The notes under the pieces: generated by a model
Database searches by the model: none
What the model saw: only the letters and a program-made list of their open reading frames with translations
Told to the model about the DNA's origin: nothing
Shown here: in pieces, positions 8,695-17,733 of the stretch
How the letters are laid out: every line of letters begins with the position of its first letter
Position numbering within the stretch: position 1 is the first letter of the stretch
Made by a program: the position numbers and the translations under genes
Assembly (NCBI RefSeq): GCF_017573505.1
Contig: NZ_JAGEOJ010000001.1
Span: 248,001-312,000, forward strand
Source of the DNA: Actinomadura barringtoniae
GTDB taxonomy: Bacteria; Actinomycetota; Actinomycetes; Streptosporangiales; Streptosporangiaceae
Direction of reading: 5' to 3'
DNA: 64,000 bases

Positions 8695-9216
8695 ATGAAC
8701 GACGATGAGCTGATCGCGGCCGTGGCGGCCGGCGACGACGTGGCGCTGCGGGAGCTGTTCTCGCGGCACGCGCCGTGGCTGGCCGCGCGCCTCGGCCGCA
8801 TGCTCGCCGTCGACGCCGTCGAGGACGTCCTCCAGGAGACCTTCCTGGGCGTGTGGCGCGGCGCCGCCTCCTACCGGCCCCAAGGCCGTTCCGAGGGCGC
8901 GGCGGGCGGTTGGCTCTGGGGCATCGCCCGCCGGCAGGCCGCCCTGTGGGCGCGCCGCAACCGCGCGCTCGACCTGCCACCGGCGCCACCGCCGCCGCAG
9001 GCCAACGAGCAGGACGGCGCGCTCACCCGGATCGAGCTCGACGCGGCGGTCGAAGCGCTCAACGAGCCCGACCGGCTGCTATGGCGGCTGATGTACGAGG
9101 AGGACCGCAGCGTCGCCGAGGTCGCCGCAGCGATGGGCATCCCCGAGGGCACCGTGAAGAGCCGCGCGTCGCGTACCCGGAGACTGCTGCGCGCGGCGCT
9201 GGGAGGCCAGCAGTGA
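8695..9216 (+). CDS. ECF-type RNA polymerase sigma factor
   Basis: A 173-residue sigma factor with region 2 (LRELFSRHAPWLAARL ... EDVLQETFLGVWRGA) and region 4 (VAEVAAAMGIPEGTVKSRAS, helix-turn-helix). The linker is proline-rich. I take ATG at 8695 since GACAGG is 4 bases upstream; the GTG immediately before it is too close to that site. It is the first gene of a five-gene operon in which every junction is a 4-base stop/start overlap, leading into an ABC transporter. No classic ZAS anti-sigma follows, but the next product is a membrane protein and could be the regulator. Target promoters unknown. Confidence 0.93.
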   Translation: MNDDELIAAVAAGDDVALRELFSRHAPWLAARLGRMLAVDAVEDVLQETFLGVWRGAASYRPQGRSEGAAGGWLWGIARRQAALWARRNRALDLPPAPPPPQANEQDGALTRIELDAAVEALNEPDRLLWRLMYEEDRSVAEVAAAMGIPEGTVKSRASRTRRLLRAALGGQQ

Positions 9217-9902
9217 AACCCGACCTCGACCGTGTCTGGATCGGCGTCGCCGCGGAGGTCTGGCACCGCCCGCCGGGACGGACCGAACGTGCGCTGGCCG
9301 CGCTGCTGCGTTCCCCCGGGCTCGCGCGCGCCCTGCTCACCACGCCGTCGCTGCTGCTGCCGTGGCTGATCGCCTCGATCGGCGTGCTGGCCAGCGCCGC
9401 GCTCGCCGAACTGGCGACCGGCACGCCGCTGGTGCCCCTCCTGGCACCCGCCCTCGCCGCGGCGGGCATCGCCTACGCCTACGGGCCGGGCGTCGATCCC
9501 GCCTACGAGCTGACGCAGAGCATGCCGGTGAGCGACCGCATGGTGCTGATGGTGCGCTTCCCGGCGGTCTTCGGCACGAACGCGCTGCTCGGTCTCATCG
9601 CCTCGGCCGCCTCCGCGCACGCCGCCTCGATCACGTTCGGCTGGCTGATCCCGATGGCGACCGTGTCGGCGCTCGCGCTGGCCGTCGCGACCGTCGCCCG
9701 TTCGCCCGCCGCCGGAGTCGCGGCGGGTCTCGGCGGCTGGTGCATCACCGTCCTGTCGGCGCGCGCCGCGACCGGCCGCTTCGACGCCGCCGTCGCGCGC
9801 CCCGTGCTGATCCTGCCCTACCTGCTCGTCGCCCTGGCCTGCGGCGCCGTCGTGATGATCAGCACCGCCACGCCCCCATCACCGAAACGAGGTTGGCAGT
9901 GA
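9213..9902 (+). CDS. Six-TM membrane protein, possible sigma regulator or permease part
   Basis: A 229-residue protein beginning with GTG that overlaps the sigma-factor stop by 4 bases. After a ~40-residue cytoplasmic head with no zinc-binding HxxxCxxC, it shows about six hydrophobic stretches, for example LLLPWLIASIGVLASAALAE. It ends just as the ABC ATPase begins. Its place between sigma factor and ATPase suggests either a membrane-bound anti-sigma protein of a non-ZAS kind or a transporter subunit. I recognise no specific family, so the role is inferred only from the neighbours. Confidence 0.75.
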   Translation: MKPDLDRVWIGVAAEVWHRPPGRTERALAALLRSPGLARALLTTPSLLLPWLIASIGVLASAALAELATGTPLVPLLAPALAAAGIAYAYGPGVDPAYELTQSMPVSDRMVLMVRFPAVFGTNALLGLIASAASAHAASITFGWLIPMATVSALALAVATVARSPAAGVAAGLGGWCITVLSARAATGRFDAAVARPVLILPYLLVALACGAVVMISTATPPSPKRGWQ

Positions 9903-10645
9903 ACGTCGAGATCAGTGGCCTCGGCCGGTCGTTCGGGCGCAAGCACGCGGTCGACGGGGTCGACCTGGAGCTCGGGCCGGGGGTGTTCGGGCTGCTCGGG
10001 CCGAACGGCGCGGGCAAGACCTCGCTGCTGCGGGTGCTAGCGACCGTGCTGCCGCCGTCCTCGGGGAGCCTGCGGCTGCTCGACCTGGACCCGGGCGAGC
10101 ACGGGCAGCGGCGCGAGATCCGGCGCCGCCTGGGCTACCTGCCGCAGAACCTCGGCTACTACCCAGGCTTCACGGTGTACGAGTTCATCGAGTACATCGC
10201 GTTGCTCAAGGACATGCCGCCGCGGACCGTGCCGCGCGCAGTCGCCGCCGCGGTCGAGGAGGTCGGGCTCGGCGACCGCGCCCGATCGAAGCTGCGCAGC
10301 CTCTCGGGCGGCATGCTGCGCCGCGTCGGCATCGCGCAGGCCGTTGTGAACGAGCCGGACCTGCTGCTGCTCGACGAGCCGACCGCCGGGCTGGATCCCG
10401 AGCAGCGCGTCCAGTTCCGTACGCTCATGCGCCGCCTCGGCGAGCGCGCCACCGTCATCGTCAGCACGCACCTGGTGGAGGATGTCGGGGCGGCGTGCGG
10501 CGAGGTCGGGCTGATGCTGGACGGCCGTGTGGTCTTCACCGGAACGCCCGAGGAGCTGAGCGCGCGCGGCGAGGCGGGCGGCGGCGTCGGGGACGCGCCC
10601 CTGGAACGCGGTTACAGCGCCGTCCTGGCGGAGAGCCGGTCATGA
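9899..10645 (+). CDS. ABC transporter ATP-binding subunit
   Basis: A 248-residue ATPase with a complete set of motifs: Walker A GPNGAGKTSLL, Q-loop LGYLPQNLGYYPG, signature LSGGMLRRVGIAQA, Walker B LLLLDEPTAGLDP and switch His in VIVSTHLVED. The AGLDP/short form is that of DRA/CcmA-type exporters, often lipid or antibiotic efflux. It starts at GTG, overlapping the upstream stop by 4 bases, and its own TGA overlaps the ATG of the permease. With the neighbouring membrane proteins it should form an exporter; cargo is unknown. Confidence 0.95.
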   Translation: MNVEISGLGRSFGRKHAVDGVDLELGPGVFGLLGPNGAGKTSLLRVLATVLPPSSGSLRLLDLDPGEHGQRREIRRRLGYLPQNLGYYPGFTVYEFIEYIALLKDMPPRTVPRAVAAAVEEVGLGDRARSKLRSLSGGMLRRVGIAQAVVNEPDLLLLDEPTAGLDPEQRVQFRTLMRRLGERATVIVSTHLVEDVGAACGEVGLMLDGRVVFTGTPEELSARGEAGGGVGDAPLERGYSAVLAESRS

Positions 10646-11979
10646 GCGGCGCGGGCTCGGTGCTGCGGCTGGAGGCGCGCCGCAACATCACGCCGCTGCT
10701 GCTCCCGGTCCTGGCTCTGCTGCTGTGGTTCTCGCCGTACGGGCGCTCGCTGGGAGACCCGGCACTCTGGGTGCGTCGCAGCAGCGCGCTGCTGGAGTCG
10801 ATGGCGGGCATCGCGCCGTTCATGGCGGGCGTCGCGGCCTGGACGGGCTCGCGTGACGGCCGCAGGCAGACGCTCGACCTGATGGCGACCACCCCGGTCA
10901 GCGGGTGGCGGCGGGCACTGTACGGCTGGGCCGCCACGACGGCCTGGGGGCTGCTGTTCTACGCCGTGGCCGCCGCCGTGCTCCTCGTCCTGACCGCGCG
11001 GGACGCCACGTGGGGCGGCCCGTCCTGGTGGAACGTGGGCGTGGGCGCGGCGACGATCGTCGCGTTCTCGGCTGCGGGTCATGCGCTGGGCACGCTCTTC
11101 CCTGGCCGGTTCGTCGCGCCGCTGACCGCGATCTGCTCGTTCCTGGTGCTGGTGATCGGGGCGATCCTGAAGTCGGTCAGCACCCCGTTCGGGCTCGTCA
11201 CACCGGTCGGGACGCCCATCGACCCCGATCACGCCATGTTCTTCCGCACGGGACCGGCCGAGGCGATCGTCCAGCTGACGTTCCTCCTGGGCGTCACCGC
11301 GGTCTCCTTGGGCGCGCTGGGCCTCCGGCACCGCGCGGGCATCGCGCTCGCCGCCGCCGGCACGGTCGCCGCCGCGACGGGACTCTGGCTCGCGGGTTCC
11401 AGCACGCTCAACTCGAACGAGAGCCGGATCTTCATCCCGCACCTCCAGCGCTCGGCCACACCGCGCGAGGTCTCCTACACCCCGGTCTGCGATCACTCCG
11501 CCATCCCCGTCTGCGTGCATCCCGCGTACCGCAAGGCGCTCGGCGACGTCGCGACCGCGCTGCGGCCCGTGACCGGCCAGCTCGCGGGCCTGCCCGGCGT
11601 CCCGTCCCGCATCGACCTGCGCCCGGACAAGAGCACCACCGGCAGCACGGTCCTTTACCTGGCACCGCCGCTGGACCAGGTCGACCACGGCAACCAGATC
11701 GTGGGCGACGACGCGCGTGAGTTGCGGGCGTTCATGGTCTTCAACGTCGTCGGGAACGGCGACGGCGCCGCGCAGCAGGCGGTCATGCTCGGGATCCTGG
11801 CCGCCGCCGGAGACCCGATGGACTCGGCCGTACTGCCGTTCCGCGGCGAGGCGGCCCCGGAGGTGACCAGCGCCGCCCGCCGCTTCGCCGCGCTGCCCGC
11901 CGCCCAGCGCAGGCAATGGCTCGCCGCCCACCTCGACGCGCTCCAGTCCGGACGGCTCTCCCTCAAGGACCTCCCGTGA
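10642..11979 (+). CDS. ABC transporter permease with large extracytoplasmic tail
   Basis: A 445-residue protein with about six TM helices in the first ~270 residues (ABC-2 like architecture, e.g. LLLPVLALLLWFSPYGR and a TATPVSGWRRALYG-type cytoplasmic loop reading LMATTPVSGWRRA). The last ~170 residues form a soluble, probably extracytoplasmic domain with paired cysteines in SYTPVCDHSAIPVCVHPAYR. This resembles permeases annotated as ABC-2 membrane proteins in actinomycetes. The ATG overlaps the ATPase stop (ATGA) and the TGA overlaps the next GTG. The cysteine-containing loop might sense or bind an external ligand; that is inference. Confidence 0.82.
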   Translation: MSGAGSVLRLEARRNITPLLLPVLALLLWFSPYGRSLGDPALWVRRSSALLESMAGIAPFMAGVAAWTGSRDGRRQTLDLMATTPVSGWRRALYGWAATTAWGLLFYAVAAAVLLVLTARDATWGGPSWWNVGVGAATIVAFSAAGHALGTLFPGRFVAPLTAICSFLVLVIGAILKSVSTPFGLVTPVGTPIDPDHAMFFRTGPAEAIVQLTFLLGVTAVSLGALGLRHRAGIALAAAGTVAAATGLWLAGSSTLNSNESRIFIPHLQRSATPREVSYTPVCDHSAIPVCVHPAYRKALGDVATALRPVTGQLAGLPGVPSRIDLRPDKSTTGSTVLYLAPPLDQVDHGNQIVGDDARELRAFMVFNVVGNGDGAAQQAVMLGILAAAGDPMDSAVLPFRGEAAPEVTSAARRFAALPAAQRRQWLAAHLDALQSGRLSLKDLP

Positions 11980-12557
11980 CGGCGCTTCCCCCGTTCCGCC
12001 TGTGCCGGCTCCACCTGGCCTCGCGGCGCGCGCCCGCCGCGCTGGTCGCGGTCGTCGCCTTCGCGCTCGTTCTCTGGACGACGACCCGCTGGCTGCACAA
12101 GGTCGGGCCGTGGACGCACGCCGTCCCGCTGACCGTCGCGCTGGGCGCCGCCGCCGTCATCGGCGTCACGACCTGGAACCCGTTCGGCGAGGTCGAACGC
12201 ACCGGCGGCCGTCACCTGCCCGGCCTCCGCCTCGTCACCGTGCTCCTGCTGGTCGCCGCGACCGCGATCGCGTTCGCCGCCGCGACACCCGCCGACTACG
12301 CGTCCCTGCTCCGCCAGTTCGTCGGCCTGACCGGGATCGCCCTGCTCACCGCCGCGCTGCTCGGCGCCCGGCACAGCTGGACGATCCCGCTCGCCTACGC
12401 GGTCATCTGCGCGCGCGGCTTCGACCTCGGCTGGACGTCCCTGTGGGTCTGGCCGACCCGTACCGGCCACGACACCGCCGCCACGGCCATCGCCGCGTTC
12501 CTCCTCGCCGCGGGCCTGGCCGTCGCCGCCCTCCACGGCCCCCGCCAGACGGACTGA
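11976..12557 (+). CDS. Integral membrane protein of the ABC operon
   Basis: A 193-residue protein with five to six hydrophobic segments starting around residue 22 (LVAVVAFALVLWTTTRWLHK). It begins with GTG overlapping the permease stop by 4 bases and is the last gene of the sigma/ABC operon. I recognise no family. Length and topology suit a small second permease-like subunit or an accessory protein. A 52-bp gap without a visible hairpin separates it from the next gene. Confidence 0.78.
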   Translation: MTALPPFRLCRLHLASRRAPAALVAVVAFALVLWTTTRWLHKVGPWTHAVPLTVALGAAAVIGVTTWNPFGEVERTGGRHLPGLRLVTVLLLVAATAIAFAAATPADYASLLRQFVGLTGIALLTAALLGARHSWTIPLAYAVICARGFDLGWTSLWVWPTRTGHDTAATAIAAFLLAAGLAVAALHGPRQTD

Positions 12558-12609
12558 AACCCTTGCCCCGCCTCAGCCGTCCCACTTTCAGGACGAGCGA
12601 ACGGGAGCC

Positions 12610-14472
12610 ATGGACGAGCGCGACCTGAACGAGGCGGAACAGGCAGTTTGGCAGGCTTACCCATGCGGTGACCTCGTCGATCTGAGCATGGAGCAGGACC
12701 AGACGATCCGGGCCACCGTCCTCGCCGCGCTCCTGCTCGGAGCCGTTCCGCCGCAACCAGGGCACTCCCCTGGCATCCGGCTGCGCGGCGCGCGCATCAC
12801 CGGCCGCCTCGACCTGGGCGGCGCGACCCTCGGCACGGGTCTGGACTGCGGCGACTGCGAGTTCGAGGAGGACATCGACCTCGCCGACGCGACCCTGCGC
12901 ACGCTGCGGATCGAGCAGTGCACGGTCCCCGTGCTGCGCGCCGCCCGCATGCGCGTCGACGGCCTGCTCAGCCTCGACGGAACCCGCGCCCACGAGATCC
13001 GGCTGGAAGGCGCGCAGGTCAGCGGACCGCTCAACATGATCGGTACACGGGCCGGGCCGATCCAGGCGGACAATCTGTCGGTCGGCGGGCGCCTGTCCGC
13101 CGAACGCCTGACGGTGGACGGCACGTTCAGCCTCCACAACGCGTCGTTCGGCAGCAGCCTGGACCTGAGGAGCGCCCGGCTGCGCGTTCCCGACGGCATC
13201 GCGCTGAGCGGCGGCGGGCTCACCGTGCGGGGCGGCGTCTTCTGCTGGGACATGACCTGTGAGGGCGAGCTCCGCCTGGTCGGTGCGCGACTGGGAGCCA
13301 ACCTGACCATGGACCGCGCGTGGCTGACCAATCCGGGCGGAACCGTGCTCGACCTCGACGGGGCGGCGGCCGGTCACATCCGGGCGCGGGACATGGTCGT
13401 CGAGGCGGGGCGCATCAGCATGCGCGGGACGCAGGTCGCGGGCAGCATCAACCTCGCCCGTTCGACGCTGCCCGCAGGCCCGCAATTGCCCGACGGCCCG
13501 GCCGCCGAAGCCGTCCTGGCGATCGACAACGCGACCATGGCGCATCTCGCGCTCCGCAACGTGCGCGCACGCGGCGAGATCATGGTGCGCAGCTGCCGCG
13601 TCACCAACCGGATCGTGCTGAGCGGCGCCCAGGTCCACAATCCCGGCGGCACCGCAGTGCGGCTCTCGCGTACGGAGGTCGGCGCCGATCTTCACTGCGA
13701 CGGGCTCAACGCGACCGGCACGGTCAAGCTCAACCGCACGCGGGTCGGCGGCCATGTGGAGCTGGTGGACGTACGCCTGAAGGCGCCGGGCCGGTACGCG
13801 ATCGAGGCGCACGGTCTCCAGGCGGGCGAGGTCTCGCTCCTGCCGGCCGAGCTCGTCCAGGGGACCGTGCTGCTGTCGCACGCGCAGATCGGCGTACTGC
13901 GCGACCTGCCCGAACGGTGGCCGACGCAGCTGGTTCTCAGCGGCACGCGGTACGAGGCGCTGGAGCCGAGGCTGCCCGCGAGCGCGCGCCTGCGCTGGCT
14001 GACGCGCAGCCCCGAGGGCTACGAGTCGCAGCCGTACGAGCAGCTCGCGCAGCACTACACCGAGACCGGGCAGGACGCCGACGCGCGCAAGGTGCTGTAC
14101 GCGAAGGAACGGCATAGGCAGGCCGCGGAGACGCGGTTCATCCGCGTGTGGAGTCGTCGCCTGCAGGACATCACGACCGGCTACGGCTACCGCCCCTGGC
14201 GGGCCGTGCTGTGGCTGGCGGTACTGCTCGCCGTCGGCGGAGCGGTGTTCGGCATCTGGCCGCCCGACGCGCTGAAGAAGGACGAGGCGCCGCACTTCAA
14301 CGCGCTGGTCTACACGCTCGATCTGCTGATCCCGATCGTGGACCTCGGGCAGGAGCACGCGTTCAATCCCGACGGCGTTCTGCAGTGGGTCTCGTACGTC
14401 TATGTCGCCGCGGGGTGGATCCTGGCGACGACGGTCGCGGCCGGGGTGGCGCGGGTCATTACCCGGCGCTGA
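12610..14472 (+). CDS. Beta-helix repeat protein with two C-terminal TM helices
   Basis: A 620-residue protein. From ~40 to ~460 it is a chain of short repeats of the form I-x-L-x-G-A-x-V/I-x-G-x-L-x-L (e.g. LRGARITGRLDLGGATLGTG, LVGARLGANLTMDRAWLTNP), which predicts a long parallel beta-helix like pentapeptide-repeat or bactofilin-type folds. A helical stretch (QPYEQLAQHYTETGQDADAR) follows, then two TM helices at ~535-555 and ~595-615. Homologues in actinomycetes are often labelled membrane-associated oxidoreductase, but I see no redox motif, so that label is doubtful. The beta-helix should lie on the cytoplasmic side as a scaffold; inference. Confidence 0.8.
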   Translation: MDERDLNEAEQAVWQAYPCGDLVDLSMEQDQTIRATVLAALLLGAVPPQPGHSPGIRLRGARITGRLDLGGATLGTGLDCGDCEFEEDIDLADATLRTLRIEQCTVPVLRAARMRVDGLLSLDGTRAHEIRLEGAQVSGPLNMIGTRAGPIQADNLSVGGRLSAERLTVDGTFSLHNASFGSSLDLRSARLRVPDGIALSGGGLTVRGGVFCWDMTCEGELRLVGARLGANLTMDRAWLTNPGGTVLDLDGAAAGHIRARDMVVEAGRISMRGTQVAGSINLARSTLPAGPQLPDGPAAEAVLAIDNATMAHLALRNVRARGEIMVRSCRVTNRIVLSGAQVHNPGGTAVRLSRTEVGADLHCDGLNATGTVKLNRTRVGGHVELVDVRLKAPGRYAIEAHGLQAGEVSLLPAELVQGTVLLSHAQIGVLRDLPERWPTQLVLSGTRYEALEPRLPASARLRWLTRSPEGYESQPYEQLAQHYTETGQDADARKVLYAKERHRQAAETRFIRVWSRRLQDITTGYGYRPWRAVLWLAVLLAVGGAVFGIWPPDALKKDEAPHFNALVYTLDLLIPIVDLGQEHAFNPDGVLQWVSYVYVAAGWILATTVAAGVARVITRR

Positions 14473-14531
14473 CGCGAGTCGTTACTTGTCGTCATTCTTT
14501 CTGCCGTCTTGGTGCTGGCCCGACCGGATAC

Positions 14532-14566
14532 TTGATCTTACCCCGTGATGATCGTAACTAACGATC
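14532..14566 (+). promoter_or_regulatory. Promoter with overlapping palindrome for the channel-like gene
   Basis: TTGATC (14532-14537), a 17-bp spacer and TAACTA (14555-14560) form a plausible promoter. The inverted repeat GATCGT-AACTA-ACGATC (14550-14566) covers the -10 box, a position suited to a repressor. The GGGAGGA ribosome site and the ATG at 14583 follow directly. Confidence 0.55.
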
Positions 14567-14582
14567 TACCTGGGAGGACGCT

Positions 14583-16460
14583 ATGGCCGGACAAGGTCGC
14601 CAGCGGTTCCGTTATTGGTTCGACAACACGATGTCGCGCGGTACGCCGGCGTTGATCGGCTGGCTGGCGGCGGTGTCGGTGGTGCTCGTGGTCGCACTGA
14701 GCACCCTGATCTCGGTGTTCGACACGCAGCGGACCACCGTCGGGCACGCCATGGGCGAGGTCTGGAAGAGCACGGTCAGCACGTTCAAGCTCGGCGACGC
14801 GACCGAGGGCTCGTTCATCTACCGCGGCCTGGTGATCGCGCTCGCGCTGTCGGGGCTGTTCTTCGCCAGCGCGCTGATCAGCCTGCTCACCTCGGGCGTG
14901 AACAAGAAGATCGACGAGCTGCGCAAGGGGCGCTCGCTCGTCATCGAGAAGAACCACACGGTGCTGCTCGGCTGGTCCGAGCAGATCTTCCCGATCATCT
15001 CCGAGCTGGTCCAGGCGAACGCGAGCACCCGGCGAGGCTGCGTGGCCATCCTGGCCGACCGGGACCGGGTCGAGATGGAGGAGGAGATCCGCAAGGTCGT
15101 CGGGCACACCGGCCGGACCCGGGTGGTGTGCCGTACCGGCAACCCGATCGACCCGGCCGACATCGACCTGGTCTCGCCGCAGACCGCCCGTTCGATCATC
15201 GTGCTGTCGCCGGGCGGCGACAACCCGGACGCGCAGGTCACCAAGACGCTGATGGCGATCACCAACAGCCCGACCCGGCGGCAGGGCAGGTACCACATCG
15301 TCACGACGGTCGCCGACTGGCGCAACCACGCCGCCGCGCAACTGGCGGGCGGCGACGAGACGCTGATCGTGGACGCCGACGACATCGCGGCGCGGATCAT
15401 CGTGCAGACCTGCCGGCAGTCGGGCCTGTCGGTCGTCCTCCAGGACCTGCTGGACTTCGAGGGCGACGAGATCTACATGTCGGCCGAGCCGTCGGTGACG
15501 GGCAAGACCTTCGCCGAGGCGCTGCACGCGTACGCGACCTCGTCGGTGATCGGTCTGCACCGCGCGGGCGGCGCCGTCCAGGTCGCGCCGCCGATGGACA
15601 CCGTGATCGGCGCCGACGACCGGATCATCGCGATCTCGCAGGACGACGACACGGTCCGGACCGCGCCGTGGGGCGGCGTCCTGGTACGGGACGCGATCGC
15701 GCCGGTGACCAAGCGCGAGCCCCTGCCCGAGCGGACCCTGATGCTCGGCTGGAACCGCCGCGCGGGCAACATCGTCCGGCAGCTGGACTCCTACGTGAAC
15801 CCCGACTCGACGCTGGACATCGTCGCCGACGTGCCCGACGCCAAGATCGAGATCGACCGGCTCGCGTACGGCCTGGACCACCTGTCGGTCTCGTTCGAGC
15901 TCGGCGACACCGACACCCGCGCCGCACTGGACACCTACGACCTGGCGGGCTACGACCACGTGATCGTGCTCTGCTACGACGAGGAGGACGCCCAGTACGC
16001 CGACAGCCGGGCGCTGATCACGCTGCTGCACCTGCGGCACATGCAGCAGGAGACCGGCAAGCGGTTCCAGATCGCCAGCGAGATGAGCGACGACCGCAAC
16101 CGCCGCCTCGCCCAGGTCACCCAGGCCGACGACTTCATCGTCAGCGACAAGCTGATCAGCCTGCTGATGGTGCAGCTGTCGGAGAACCGGCACCTGTACG
16201 AGGTGTTCTCCGACCTGTTCAGCCCGGAGGGCGCGGAGATCTACCTGAAGCCCGCCGGCCAGTACGTGCGCCTCGGGGTCCCGATGGACTTCCACACCGT
16301 GGTCGAGGCGGCGCGCGAGCACGGCCACATCGCGATCGGCCATCGCGTCGCGCGCCACTCGACGGCGCCGCCGAACTACGGCGTCGTGCTGAACCCCGAC
16401 AAGACCCGGCAGGTCGAGTTCGGGGAGGGTGACCGGATCATCGTCCTCGCCGAGGACTGA
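14583..16460 (+). CDS. CASTOR/POLLUX-type putative ion channel with RCK-like domains
   Basis: A 625-residue membrane protein. Two TM helices at ~22-45 and ~78-102 frame an extracytoplasmic loop, followed by two TrkA-N/RCK-like Rossmann modules: HTVLLGWSEQIFPIISELVQ at ~120 and RTLMLGWNRRAGNIVRQLDS at ~385, each with an acidic ion or nucleotide-binding end. This layout matches the CASTOR/POLLUX/SYM8 family, plant nuclear cation channels with bacterial relatives. The start has GGGAGGA 5 bases upstream. It is likely a monovalent or divalent cation conductance gated by a cytosolic ligand; the ion and ligand cannot be read from sequence. It stands alone between a promoter and a convergent gene. 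Confidence 0.88.
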   Translation: MAGQGRQRFRYWFDNTMSRGTPALIGWLAAVSVVLVVALSTLISVFDTQRTTVGHAMGEVWKSTVSTFKLGDATEGSFIYRGLVIALALSGLFFASALISLLTSGVNKKIDELRKGRSLVIEKNHTVLLGWSEQIFPIISELVQANASTRRGCVAILADRDRVEMEEEIRKVVGHTGRTRVVCRTGNPIDPADIDLVSPQTARSIIVLSPGGDNPDAQVTKTLMAITNSPTRRQGRYHIVTTVADWRNHAAAQLAGGDETLIVDADDIAARIIVQTCRQSGLSVVLQDLLDFEGDEIYMSAEPSVTGKTFAEALHAYATSSVIGLHRAGGAVQVAPPMDTVIGADDRIIAISQDDDTVRTAPWGGVLVRDAIAPVTKREPLPERTLMLGWNRRAGNIVRQLDSYVNPDSTLDIVADVPDAKIEIDRLAYGLDHLSVSFELGDTDTRAALDTYDLAGYDHVIVLCYDEEDAQYADSRALITLLHLRHMQQETGKRFQIASEMSDDRNRRLAQVTQADDFIVSDKLISLLMVQLSENRHLYEVFSDLFSPEGAEIYLKPAGQYVRLGVPMDFHTVVEAAREHGHIAIGHRVARHSTAPPNYGVVLNPDKTRQVEFGEGDRIIVLAED

Positions 16461-16479
16461 GCCGGGAGCGGGGGCGCAT

Positions 16480-17541
16480 TCACGCTCCCAGCTCCGCCGC
16501 GGCCAGAGCCGTGCCCTCGATCCGGGCGGCGATCTTGGCGAAGGCGGTCTCCTGGGAGGTGGAGGTGTCGTCGGCGAACGGGGAGAACCCGCAGTCGTCG
16601 CAGGTTCCGAGGCGTTCCACGGGCAGGTGCCGGGTCGCGTTCAGCACGCGGTCCCGCACCTGCTCCGGCGTTTCTATGACCGGGTCGATCGGGTCGATCA
16701 CGCCGACGAAGACCCGCGCGTCCGGCGGCAGGTGCTCGGCGATCACCGCGAGCACCTTGTCGGGGTCGGCCTCGCTGGCGAGCTGGATGTAGAAGTTGCC
16801 CGCCTTGAGCTGGAGCAGCTTGGGCAGCAGGCCGGTGTAGTCGATGTCGAGGCTGTGCGTGGAGTCGTGGTCGCCGCCGGGGCAGGTGTGCACGCCGATC
16901 CGGGCCCGTTCGGCCTCGGTGAACCTCTCCAGCACCCGGTTGTTGAGCGCGATGAAGTCGTCCAGGACCCCGCCGCTCGGGTCGAGCTTCAGCGACAGGC
17001 GCCCCTCGGTGAAGTCGAGCTGGACGACGTGCGCGCCCGCGTCGAGGCAGCGGCGGATGTCGGCGTCGGCCTCGTCGATCAGGTCGTCCAGGAACGCCTC
17101 GCGCGAGTAGCCGTCGATGCCGCCCGGCGGATAGAGGAGGCTGAGCGCGGACGGCGCGATGACGGCCTGCTTCACCGGCACGCTGGCGTGGCCCTGCGCG
17201 ATGCGCAGGTAGTCCTCCGCGCTCACCTGGTAGCGGAACGGTCCACCGGTGAGGACGGGCAGCTGGCGCTGGTGCCCGTCGGCGAACGGGATCACCACGC
17301 CCTCCGGGGCCAGGCTCAGCCCGGCGATCGGGTAGGTCGCGAAGCTCGGCTTGGACTGCTCGCCGTCGGTGACGACCGGCGAGCCGAGCGCCTCCAGGCG
17401 CACGATGGTGTCGTGCACCGCCCGGTCCTGGGCGGCGACCAGCTCGGCGATGGCGATCTCGCCGGCCTCGTAGGCCACCATGGCGGCCAGCAGCTCGGGG
17501 GGACGTGGGATGCTACCGATCGGTTCAGTAGGAATGCTCAC
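16480..17541 (-). CDS. MetE C-terminal-like (cobalamin-independent methyltransferase) protein
   Basis: A 353-residue TIM-barrel protein resembling the catalytic C-terminal domain of cobalamin-independent methionine synthase without the N-terminal half. The zinc ligands are in place: His and Cys in GVHTCPGGDHD and the distal Cys in GTCDDCGFSP. The start MSIPTEPIGSIPRPPELLAA matches the conserved GSxxRP entry of the family. Such short forms use varied methyl donors or act in secondary metabolism; full MetE would be about twice the length. It is followed upstream by a gene for a tiny membrane protein on the same strand, 21 bp away. Substrate unknown. Confidence 0.87.
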   Translation of the reverse strand: MSIPTEPIGSIPRPPELLAAMVAYEAGEIAIAELVAAQDRAVHDTIVRLEALGSPVVTDGEQSKPSFATYPIAGLSLAPEGVVIPFADGHQRQLPVLTGGPFRYQVSAEDYLRIAQGHASVPVKQAVIAPSALSLLYPPGGIDGYSREAFLDDLIDEADADIRRCLDAGAHVVQLDFTEGRLSLKLDPSGGVLDDFIALNNRVLERFTEAERARIGVHTCPGGDHDSTHSLDIDYTGLLPKLLQLKAGNFYIQLASEADPDKVLAVIAEHLPPDARVFVGVIDPIDPVIETPEQVRDRVLNATRHLPVERLGTCDDCGFSPFADDTSTSQETAFAKIAARIEGTALAAAELGA

Positions 17542-17562
17542 GCCCGCGAGCCTAAGTAACCA

Positions 17563-17733
17563 TCAGTACACAATCAATCGCGGTTCGCGACCGGACTCGG
17601 ACACCTCGTTCAGGTGGTTGACCTGGTCGTCATCGTCGTCGCGGGAGCGCGGCCAGCTCAGGAGCATGTAGAACGCGGCGGACAGGCTCAGCAGTATCAC
17701 CAGAGCCAGGTCGACGAGAATCACGTGTGTCAT
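17563..17733 (-). CDS. 56-residue single-pass membrane protein
   Basis: Starts MTHVILVDLALVILLSLSAA, so a TM helix spans residues ~3-26. It is followed by a short cytoplasmic tail with an RSRDDDDD acidic cluster and ends at TGA 21 bp before the MetE-like start on the same strand. A GGGGG tract lies about 10 bases before the ATG. The clean TM-plus-acidic-tail design and good codon bias make it credible in spite of its size. Positive-inside would place the tail in the cytoplasm. No family recognised; it may modulate a membrane partner or simply share the transcript with the methyltransferase gene. Confidence 0.6.
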   Translation of the reverse strand: MTHVILVDLALVILLSLSAAFYMLLSWPRSRDDDDDQVNHLNEVSESGREPRLIVY

